Of a stretch of DNA of 64,000 nucleotides, positions 48,401 through 58,272 are shown one piece after another. The translations under genes were made by a program, and so were the position numbers. The stretch comes from Allacma fusca (taxonomy: Eukaryota > Arthropoda > Collembola > Symphypleona > Sminthuridae): positions 60,933,067-60,997,066 of the forward strand of contig OX359245.1 of NCBI GenBank assembly GCA_947179485.1, in the 5' to 3' direction. Below the pieces are notes generated by a model that saw only the letters and a program-made list of their open reading frames with translations, ran no database searches and was not told the origin of the DNA. Position 1 is the stretch's first letter. Every line of letters begins with the position of its first letter.

Positions 48401-49181
48401 GCTTTTGTAAATCTGGATAGTCAAGTCTATGTAGATTTTTTTACATGCAAAGTAGAATACATTTCTTAAAACTCCATATCTTTCTGGACTCGCTATCATA
48501 TCCTTTTAGCATACACTTTATGTACATACGCAAGATAAATTGTAACTATCTAACTAATTTTAATATTATTATTGTATTACTCCCGAAAAAATAAAAGCAA
48601 ACCCAAAATTTATATGGCTGACTGATTTAGGATTATACAATCTCTTTACAGGAATACAATTATCCGATTTTGATGACACAACTACGCCTGACATGCTTTT
48701 CCTGTTTCACGGTCTGAATACAAACGTCAGTGCACAGTAGTGAGTTCATCGGGTACTTATCACTAAAACAGGATTATTTTATTGATTGATGTTCACACAG
48801 TCTGACTGGAATTGATGCATAAATACCGTTTGTCTGCGTATATACATGCATCCACAAATGTATCTGTACATTCAATTTAAGCACATCAGCAATGACTCCT
48901 ATGTACTTACGTATTACTGTGATGCTGGAAACAGTACAGTGCCCATAAAGAGGGATGGAGAAATGAAAATATTTCCTGATAATTCTGAGACATTGAAGCA
49001 AAATCGATCAATCTTAGTGAGTGATTAACTTTTTAAATCTGCCTAGCAAAGGTTATCAACTTTCAGGCCGGCAGATTTTCAGTAATAAAAGTGCTTCTTT
49101 AATTCAACGTAAATATTTGAACATGTCCCCATTTACCACAATGTTACTTGTACTCCTTTTACCGATACCTTTACGTCACAC
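42450..49181. other. 6.7-kb stretch without a supported gene
   Basis: I find no exon with family motifs, no RNA gene and no element with paired ends. It holds TATG-type microsatellite patches (43770-43800, 43930-44000, 46085-46105) and several 60-90-codon open frames, none convincing. The left part must hold the promoter and perhaps the first exon of the aldehyde dehydrogenase. GTTATAGG-type words at 44590-44900 hint at an old mariner-like repeat. Confidence 0.4.
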
Positions 49182-49596
49182 TGTGATGATATTCACTGAT
49201 TTGAAATATGTAAAATAAGTGGATCTACTACCAGCAGTTAAGCTGAAAGTTTACTAAGGTTTTAATGAGAAACAGGACTAAAAACAAATGAACAGAGTGA
49301 CAGCCTTATTGCCAACGACTACATGTAGAAAGGTAAACCGGTACTATTTAAGAGAATGCACGGGAGGGTGCGGACCTAATAGTGGTGGAGAATAAGAAGG
49401 GCTCCTTAGGTGACTAAGTGCTTATTCCAATCTTCCATGTGAATCACACTTCCAAATAGAAGTGAAAGGGCAGACTATGAGATTGCTATCAAGTCAAACA
49501 TACAGTCATCTTAGATTCTTAGAACAGTATGAATCATACACTTAACAATATAAGATACAAGGTTATTCAATGTGAGTAGATATATGTATCATAACA
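49182..49596 (-). repeat. 3' LTR of the copia element
   Basis: 415 bp, near-identical to 55546-55961. Differences include the CTACATGTAG/CTACTTGTAG site and the AGGTAAACCGGTAC/AGGACAAGCCGTAC segment. Confidence 0.95.
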
Positions 49597-49608
49597 CTTT
49601 CCCTCAAT
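49597..49608 (-). other. Polypurine tract
   Basis: On the element's strand, ATTGAGGGAAAG directly precedes the 3' LTR. This is the expected plus-strand primer position. Confidence 0.7.
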
Positions 49609-49766
49609 CTCAAAGGATGGTCTAGAACAAAAATTATAAAATTGAAACAGGTAATTACATTACATTACAAAACGATTCTCCATGTCTAAAAACAAGCTAT
49701 CATGAAGAGATTACACAAGACCTTTAACAGGTTGCATCTCAATCATATTAGTGATTGGTCTAGCAA

Positions 49767-51223
49767 TTACAGAAATTTTCTGAGGGTATGTACTGATCGT
49801 ATATAAATCACAAATATAGCTACAACTAAAATTAATATTACTGCTGCAAGGCAAATAGTAGACCAATAGTTTCGGGCTACATGAAAGTATGTTGGAGCAT
49901 GTAACTCTTCGAAATCATCCGTCTTGACCTCGAGTTTTAGAGATGACCAGTTGACGCTAGGTTGGAAGTGCCAGTTGGTTTTCATTGTGAAGACTGGGTC
50001 AAGGGTTTCAGTATGCTCAAGACTTATTCGGGAACCAATAAACTCCAACTCGTTGATCTTGAAGTTGGTATTGATGGGCAGACTGAATACGTCATTCGAG
50101 CAGTGCCGTTGTATCCCCTCCACGGTAAGATTTGAGCCGGGACAGTACACATAGTACTCTTTATCGCATGGTTTTATTTGAACAAAGTTTCGTTCATCCA
50201 TGGGTGTAGATTTTCTGCAATCATCAATCACAAAATGTTTGGTATCATTGGTGATGGGGTCCTTTGGAAGACATCCTCCAGTTGGGGCCAAGATAAGATC
50301 GTGCCAAACCGGTTGTTTAACGTTAACTGCAAAAACACACTCATTCATACCACCGTCAGGTCTGTACTTATTAGAGGTACTGCAAAGTCCATGAACAGTT
50401 TTTCGCCATCTTCTGATACCCGGCAGGTTTGAGCTCGAACTAAGTGAATTGGGCACTGCTCTCCACAGGGAAGTGTAAAGTTTAGGTAATCCAACAAAGC
50501 AGCATGGGCCCTCCGTTGTTTCCATTGCCTATGTGCCTCAATAATTACAGATTTAGCCAATAAAAGGTTACTAGTTATATATGAAATCGCATAATTGGTT
50601 CCAATCATCTTTCCCTTAAGCTCTTCATGATCTGTTTGTAGGGTTGATAGTTTATCAAGAGCAGCATTACATCGTGTGGTTAGGTTTTGTATCAATTCAT
50701 AGTTATGTTTCACTTGGCTTTCGATACCATTTAACAGCGTTGCCTCCAAGTTAAGCCGACTTTGAACTTCATTTAGTTCCTCCTTGTTGGAAGCGGCCAT
50801 TGCCACCGCGGATATACTCACACCGGCACTAGCAATAACGACCACGACCAGAATGCTTATTCGGATACCAATGAATCGTTTTTGTCTTAAACCGACGGTT
50901 GTCCAAGTTTTCTTTGGGCACATCTTCTGAATCTCATCCAGAAGCAACGTTTGATATGCGAGGTCACACCTTTCACGAGCCGATTGAGTGAGGTCACCGT
51001 GAACCGTTTCATTTGTAAGCGATAGACAGGGGTTGACAAAGTTGATCATAAGATGAACCTGGTGATGTCCAACGGTTACAAGGGTGTCCGTTTTCCTCCA
51101 TAGAACTGGCGCTGCTGTACGTCCCGTATTTGCTGAGGCTACGACCCAAAATAGACTTAACAGACAAATAAAAAACCATGGTGATTTACCAACGTTTGGT
51201 AGTTGCGGTGGTGGAACTTGCTG
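49767..51223 (-). pseudogene. Envelope-like glycoprotein gene of the copia element, frameshifted
   Basis: Follows RNase H in the same frame without a stop. Features in order: a hydrophobic signal-peptide-like segment (about 51128-51187); a short Cys-containing N-terminal part of about 85 residues; a furin-type ArgGlnLysArg site (50876-50887); an immediate hydrophobic Gly/Ala/Val-rich segment like a fusion peptide (about 50789-50875); a heptad-like region; a Cys-rich ectodomain with several Asn-x-Ser/Thr sites; and a C-terminal membrane span of about 20 residues with a short tail ending at 49767. A short N-terminal and long C-terminal subunit recall the F-type envelopes of errantiviruses and baculoviruses. 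The frame shifts within the region where two frames overlap (50345-50525), most likely near 50350-50380, so this copy cannot make the full product. Homology to a named envelope family is inferred from layout only. Confidence 0.75.
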
Positions 51224-54200
51224 AAGTCCAAGCTGATCTCGGTTTGTCTCCAGCTTTCCCTTCAGGAGAGGCTTAGTGAAGCCATCCGCTACTTGATCCA
51301 ATGTATTGACGTACTTCACTTCCAATTCCTTTTTAGCCACACATTCACGTGTATAGTGATGACGTACTTCAATATGTTTGGTTCTGGAATGCATTTCTGG
51401 ATTCCGAACCAATTTGATGGCCGATTGATTATCAACATATACTGGGGTAGGGTAAGCTAGCTGCCGTCCTATCTCCTTCTGTAGGTTTCGCAACCATATT
51501 GTCTCCCGGACGCCTGAGGCAAGGGCCACATATTCGGCTTCGGTGGAAGACAGGACTGCTTCTGGCTACTCCAGCTTATCAATCCGCCGTTCAAAGTTAC
51601 CGCAAATCCACTTGTAGACCTGTGATCAAGTTTGCACCCAGCATAATCCGAGTCGGTGTAGGTTACCATGGACAGATCTCCATTTGCTTTGTACTTGATC
51701 CCTAAGTCTGAAGTTCCTTTAAGATACCTTAGGATCCCTTTTGCCGCTGTCCAGTGCGTTTGGTCAAAGCATGACAAGAACTGTGATAATCTAGAAACAC
51801 TGAAAGAAATGTCAGGGCTAGTACATTTTGCTAGGAATAGAAGAGACCCGATGAGTTGGCGGAACGGTAGTTTGGGGTCACATTCCTTGGCCGGAACAAG
51901 TTCGGTGTATGGTTGAATTGGGACGGACGATGGATTACATTCCATCATTTTGAATTTTTCCAAGAGGTCAGCAATGTACTTATGTTGGGACAAAGTAATG
52001 GATCCACTATCGTCCCTACTGATTTAAATTCCAACATAACTTGAAGGTAGGCCATGCGTAATGTCATATTCAGACTGAATGCGTTTCATCAGGGAGATTA
52101 TGCACTGCTTATCTGATGAGAATACAAGACCATCAACGACATACATAGCCACTATAATCAGGGTTCCTTGAGGCTGTCCGAAAAATACGCTTGGGTCTGA
52201 GTTAGATCTTTTAAGTCCAAAGGCATCGTTCAGGAATTTGCTAAATTTTTCACTCCAGCACCGCGGACTTTGCCTTAGACCGTATATGCTTTTCAGGAGT
52301 TTTAGAACTTTACCCTTTCCCTGAAAGGGAAAACCTTCTGGTGGTTTAATAAGTATCTCTTCTTCAAGATCTCCGTGCAAGAAAGCTGTCTTTACGTCAA
52401 ACTGATATATGAACCATCCTAGGGAAGCAGCCGTGCACATGAGTACTCTAATCGTCTCATACCTGCAAACTGCTGCGAAAGTCTCCGAGTAATCTACGTC
52501 TTCTTGTTGTCTATAGCCTCGTATTACAAGCCTTGCTTTGAAGCGGGCGACTGAACCGTCTTGATTTCTTTTTACTTTAAACACCCACTTTGTGTCAAGT
52601 AGCTTGGCTCCATCGGGTTGATCCACCACTTCCCATGATTTATTTTCTTCCTGGCTTTTGAATTCTTCGCTGATAGCATTCTTCCATTCCTGATTTTCGG
52701 ACGAGGACAGAGCTTCTTTATATGATTTTGGTTCTTCGATTACTCGCGCTGCCATCATTACAGCTGACTGTGCTGGATTATCAGAGCCTGCCTGGCGACT
52801 TCGTAGACGATTCGAGAGAATTTTTGGCACAAACGAGTTGTTCTTCCCTGGACGAAGTTCTCTGGGTAGTGTTATGTTGGTAGTTTCACCAACTGGGACA
52901 CGCGCAGTGAAGTTGCCCTGTGGCGTGGTGATGATTACTTCCTTGGTTTTCTGTCCGACAGTAGTTTCTCTGCTTTCCGCTTCTCCATTTGATCCTTCCA
53001 CTGGAGTTGTTGTAGAAGCAGGTTGAATTTCATTTTCAGTCGTGAACCATTCATCTTCGTCGTCAGATAGTGGTGTGGAAGCGTTTGCTTGTGGAGTAAG
53101 TGGAATGACTCTTTGGCCTGATTGAGGGGTTGCATTCGGAGTTTCTATTGCTGTTTGTGATTCTTTTGATACACTGTCTCTTGGAAGTAAGACTATCTCC
53201 GGCTTCTCTTCGTAGAACTTGACATTACGAACCTCAATGACCTTCTTGTTGCCATCCCACAATCTATATGTGCGATTTTTCGCAGAGTACCCGACGAGCT
53301 TATATGCAACTCCTTTAGCTTCCCAAACAGACCTCTTTGAGTCTGGGACATGTGCGAAAGCATTACAACCGAATATACGGACATGAGATAGAGAAGGTTT
53401 GTTACCAAAGATCCGCTCGTATGCCGTTTTTTGAGTGCTTTGATGGTCCAGGACGCGGTTGTGGATGTATATAACTGTTGAAACTGCTTCCGCCCACAGT
53501 GTCTGTGGTAACTCCGAGGCCAACAGCACTGTTCTCGCTGAGTCCTTAATCGTCCTGATCTCGCGCTCTATCTTCCCATTACTCTCCGGGCTGAGGTATG
53601 GAGCTGAGGTTTCTATTTGAATTCCTTTATTACTAAGGAATGTCTGAAGATCACGGTTGACAAACTCAGAACCACAGTCACTTGAAAATACCTTGACAGT
53701 TCGACCAGTTTGGTTTTCCAGAAGTGCAATAAACTTCTTAATATTTTCGGAAGCTTCGCTTTTGCGTTTTAAGAAATACGCACACCTTTACCCGGTCGCA
53801 TGGTCCTTAATTAATAAAAAGTACTGAGACCCTCTCAAGGACTGAACTGGTAGCTCCCCTGTTAGGTCGGCGTAAATCTTCTCTCCCGGTTGAAAATTAT
53901 TTTCTGATTTGATTCTCGGGAATGGCCCTCTCGACATTTTCCCAGCAGTACAATCTAGACATTGAAAAGATTCTTTTACCTCAGAGAGATCCAATCCATC
54001 CACAGCTCCTTTTCTTGCAGTGTCTAAGATGTACTGGTGATTGATGTGCGAGAGGCGTTGGTGCCACAACTTGGAGCACTTGTTTCGGGGTAGGAATTTG
54101 CTTAGTTTGACATGGACTATTTCTTCAACTGGTCGGAATTTGAGGACATACCCGTCATTATTTAACACATCTGCTGGTCCAGGAGTTCCGTCGGCTTGAA

Positions 54201-55368
54201 AATACTTGACTTTTCCATGCTTTCTGATGATGGCGCACCTCTTTTTCATGTCCATCACGGCTTCAGAGAACAGATTTGCCGCACCAGGTACGTAGAGTAC
54301 ATCGTTGATGGTGCTGTTAATCCACTTTCCATTCATGAATGCTTCCAGAGTTACTGTGCCGGTACCACTTGCCTTCACTTTAACTTGATCAGCAAGAACA
54401 ACATAAGGGGCGTTACCATTAAACATTTCGATGTCGATGAACCAGACTTTGTTGCCGCAGATATGACGGGTAGCACCAGAGTCACTGATCCAGTTTCCTG
54501 GATCATTACTTGAGTAACCAGTTTTAGCAGCGATGACTTCCTTCTCAATACTTTCCGCGACGACTTGTACAACAAAAGCATTGTTTTGTTTAGGATCTCT
54601 ATTCTTGTCAGAATCTTTACCTTTCTGGTTTTGCTGATCGTTTTTCCGTTTTCTACAATCCCGTTTGATATGTCCTGGCCGATCACAGTAAAAACACTTC
54701 CTCGTTTTATGATCAGTACTCTTGTTCTTCTCAAACTTAGTTTTGTGTCCGACAGCAACATACGCCATGGTCCGTTCAACTTCTTCTGTTTTCCCGGATT
54801 TTGAATCTCTTCGAAGGACTTCTCTCTTAATCCGTGACCGCCATACTTCCCTGGTTTGGCTTACTGTTTCTACGTTGTCCCACGCAGTTTTAAAGTTATC
54901 GTAAGCCTCAGGTAGTGCTGAGACAATCTTGGCAACTACATCTTCTTCTTCCAATTTGGACCCCATATCTCGCAAAGCTTGAACTAAATCTTCAATTTCA
55001 TTCATACCTGATACTGGATCTTGGTCATCCGTCATACGATACGAGTAGAACCGTGTCAAAGTCAGTTGCTTGTTGAGACGACTGGAATCCGAGAAAGCAT
55101 GCCGAAGTCGATCGCACATCTGATTCGCTGTTGTACAAGTTGAAACGTGACTTATCTGACGAGAATCCAATGTAGAAGCGATGAGTGATCTAGCTTCCAG
55201 ATCCTTCTTTTTCCATGCCTTCTTTGGAGTCTCATCTTCTGGAATTTTCGTAGTCCCATCGACTATCTCCAGTAACTCTGCCGCTTCTAGCACCAGCGAC
55301 ATTTGAAATTTCCAGGTAGGATAATTTGAACCTACCAATTTTTCCACTGCGTCACTTCTACGAGCCAT
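51224..55368 (-). pseudogene. gag-pol of the copia element, interrupted
   Basis: Starts at ATG 55368. Gag has a CCHC knuckle (CysPheTyrCysAspArgProGlyHis..., residues 225-238). Protease shows AspSerGlyAlaThr at 296-300. The integrase zinc site is His436/His441/Cys470/Cys473, and the catalytic core continues after a TAA at 53788-53790. Reverse transcriptase reads PheLysAlaArgLeuValIleArgGly and AspValLysThrAlaPheLeuHisGly, but the catalytic TyrValAspAsp box is TyrValValAsp (52132-52143). A second TAA lies at 52024-52026. A frameshift near 51550 precedes SerThrGluAlaGluTyrValAla of RNase H, which runs to AspGlnLeuGlyLeu at about 51224. All domains are in copia order and full length. Confidence 0.93.
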
Positions 55369-55534
55369 TTTTAGTTGACAAAAATTTCGTACACTTACAC
55401 ACTCTGAATTTGTAATTGTTCACACGAGTCTTAGAGTTCTTGCAAATTTGTACTAGTAGTAACACTTACCGCATACCGGAATTAATCCTAGCTGTGAAAC
55501 TATTCCCTAGCTAATTGAAAATTTTTAGAACCAC

Positions 55535-55545
55535 GCTCTGCTACC
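55535..55545 (-). other. Primer-binding site for initiator tRNA-Met
   Basis: On the element's strand TGGTAGCAGAG directly follows the 5' LTR. It is complementary to the 3' end (…CUCUGCUACCA) of animal initiator tRNA-Met. Confidence 0.85.
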
Positions 55546-55961
55546 ATGTGATGATATTCACTGATTTGAAATATGTAAAATAAGTGGATCTACTACTAGC
55601 AGTTAAGCTGAAAGTTTACTAAGGTTTTAATGAGAAACAGGACTAAAAACAAATGAACAGAGTGACAGCCTTATTGCCAACGACTACTTGTAGAAAGGAC
55701 AAGCCGTACTATTTAAGAGAATGCACGGGAGGGTGCGGACCTAATAGTGGTGGAAAATAAGAAGGGCTCCTTAGGTGACTAAGTGCTTATTCCAATCTTA
55801 CATGTGAATCACACTTCCAAATAGAAGTGAAAGGGCAGACTATGACATTGCTATCAAGTCAAACATACAGTCATCTTAGATTCTTAGAACAGTATGAATC
55901 ATACACTTAACAATATAAGATACAAGGTTATTCAATGTGAGTAGATATATGTATCACAACA
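55546..55961 (-). repeat. 5' LTR of the copia element
   Basis: 416 bp, the partner of 49182-49596. Right flank CACAC repeats the left flank of the element. The flank continues as a CA microsatellite, so the 5-bp duplication is slightly ambiguous. Confidence 0.95.
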
Positions 55962-56693
55962 CACACACATAAAATGGTAAAAATTTGACTGTCGTAATGC
56001 TCCTGTAAGGAATAAAGCTAACATGTGAATGAAAAATGAGAATAGCAGTCCCGAATGCTACGGAAACCATAAAACGTCCGTTTTTAATCTTGAAAATAAA
56101 TATTTCAGATCTCGAGTAACAAAACGTACAAGGTAAGTAAAGTAGAAAAAAAGTAAAGGTGTCAAATTTCCATACTTTTAAGGCTGCTGTGATGACAGTT
56201 GTCAGCTCATTCGAAAATCTTATATTTCTGAAACAATTTAAAATTATTTCTAAAAAATGCATTGGATGGTGTGGAGTAATGTAAATACTGGTCATTTTTA
56301 TTTCGCCAACCCCTAACTCAGCCTAGAAGGGCTTAGTCATGAAATAATAATCTCCAAATGATGGAATCATAAACAAGTAAATATTGATGCGACGGAATCT
56401 TATCAGGCACAAAAATTATCGTTGCATACACACGGTTCCTAATAATTTGTACAATGCTGTAGGGTTACTAATTATTATCTAGTGTTGTCAAGTATTAGCT
56501 ATTTAGCCGCCCGTTATAACGACATTAGGCATTAACTGTCCAGGTATGTCATGCATGAATTATCTCCAAGGTGTGTGTAGATGACTCGCCATTCAAAATC
56601 CAGCTTCTGTTTTCGAATGAAAGGAATATTTTTCTGCTTCATTCACAAGCCTTCTATCGATTCTTGTTGAAGTACATTTTCTTGAATTGAGTA
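55962..56693. other. Intergenic, nothing recognised
   Basis: AT-rich. Presumably includes the promoter of the gene at 56694. Confidence 0.4.
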
Positions 56694-57352
56694 ATGTCAA
56701 CAACAGGGCAGTATATTGGTGGAAATGCCTTTATTTTGAACAACACCATCATAGTGAATGATCTTGGTGACACGGAAACGGATTCAGCAGAGAATCCTGG
56801 TTCAAGCACACTTCCTCAAAATCCCCCAGATCAGCTCGACATGTTACAGGACATACACAAGTCATCCACTGTGAAAGGGAAATCATTCGCTTCTGCACTG
56901 AAAGAACTAGTAAATTATATTGATGAGAAGAATCAAAGTAAGGGAGTGCCTTTAAAAGAAGCGTTTGAAGGTTACACCCTAGATCTATACGACAACACTA
57001 ATTTATCTGCTCAGGTCGTTCCTATACTCAAGGATATGAAAATCCTTGATGACGGTTCTGGAAGTAAAATTGTGAGTACTCTATAATTTAATGAGATTCG
57101 TTTTCGTCTTTGAAATTCATGTTTATTATTTTCGGTAGATTAATCACTTTTTTCCATTTGTCTCCTCAGATGAAAGACAAGGATACTGAGCATGTTGAGT
57201 GCTGTGCAAAAATTTACGACAGGTTGTTCAAGAATGGGAATGTTGACTATCTTGTTTATTTCTGGGAAAATACAAACAATACTGCACTATTTGAGCGAAG
57301 CCAAAAGTGGCTTGCGCGGAAATATCCAAATATATGTTGGCGGGACATCTGA
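56694..57352 (+). CDS. Unknown two-exon acidic protein, 186 residues
   Basis: Exons 56694-57071 and 57170-57352 join at GTGAGT and TCTCCTCAG in phase 0. The product is hydrophilic with no signal peptide or membrane span. The N-terminal third is Ser/Asp/Asn-rich and likely disordered. The rest looks alpha-helical, with a Lys/Glu-rich middle and an aromatic C-terminus (ValTyrPheTrpGluAsn, LysTrpLeuAlaArgLysTyr). I recognise no domain. Consistent phase, good splice sites and even composition support a real gene. The ATG is the first in frame after an AT-rich upstream region. Confidence 0.55.
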
Positions 57353-58272
57353 ACTCTTAGAAGTGTTCTGTGTATATGCACTCAGTGTTGGCGTTGGCCA
57401 AATGAAAATGTCCTACGTTTTATATCTGCCCGCTTGAAAATGTCAAAAATGCCCGGCATTGTGAGCATTTTTGGTAGGCATTTAGGGCATATTCGAATAT
57501 ATGTAAACAATTCTTTATTTGCCGCTATTGTTTAAAGATTTTTTTGAAATATCAATCTTCAATCAAAAATATACATTTTACAGAATGAATAATTCGAAAA
57601 CATTATAATTTGAAAACTGTTAATTCCCCTGTATCATTGCTTCCCGCGTGTATTCTTCATCTATTTCAACAATATCCTCAACATCTGCTTGAGCTCCATG
57701 TTGTGATAATAATTATTTCACGACACTTTGATTTTACAAATGTCTGACCAATAATAGCCAAATATTTTCATTAACTCGACGCATCCTGATTAAATCTCAA
57801 ATTAAAACGAAATTTAAGATAATAATAATAATTTCAGTATAATGAATCGAGACATGCGAAACGCTCCAAATAATCTAATATCATGTATGCGATTATAAAG
57901 GTCTTTGCAAAATTTTTAACAAAACACGTATAAAATGCATAGGACAAGGAAACTTACCTTTCTAAAAAAATAGCCCATGGCGTCGAGTTGGAAGTATTCC
58001 GAAAAATACTTGAATATGTCCACAATGCCTGCCCTACGCGGATTATGAAAAAATGTTAATGTATTTATTAAATCGACGCATATATGTACATATATTTAAA
58101 AAACTAACACTAAGTTTAAAACCTGGTCAGCTAAAAACTGACGGCATTTAAATTTTGATGTATTAACTTTTAAAATATTTATTCTGGCGCAAAGCAATCA
58201 TATATCTCATAAAATTTGGGTACAGAAGATTATCGCATAATAGTGTGTAGGAATTATTAGTAAAATATTTAT
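57353..58272. other. Intergenic, nothing recognised
   Basis: AT-rich gap between convergent genes. It holds the 3' ends of both neighbours. Confidence 0.4.

Larger units (their letters stand above)
49182..55961 (-). mobile_element. Ty1/copia LTR retrotransposon with an envelope-like gene, inactivated
   Basis: A full-length insertion of 6.78 kb on the minus strand. LTRs at 55546-55961 (5') and 49182-49596 (3') both run TG...CA and differ at roughly ten positions (about 2%). The flanks carry CACAC on both sides, a 5-bp target duplication. A primer-binding site matching initiator tRNA-Met touches the 5' LTR, and a polypurine tract touches the 3' LTR. Gene order is gag, protease, integrase, reverse transcriptase, RNase H (copia order, integrase before RT), then an envelope-like gene. 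The coding part has two in-frame stops and two frameshifts, so this copy is not functional as it stands. Confidence 0.95.

Noticed and set aside
52838..53026. Plus-strand frames across the copia element
   Set aside because: Shadows of the minus-strand pol gene.
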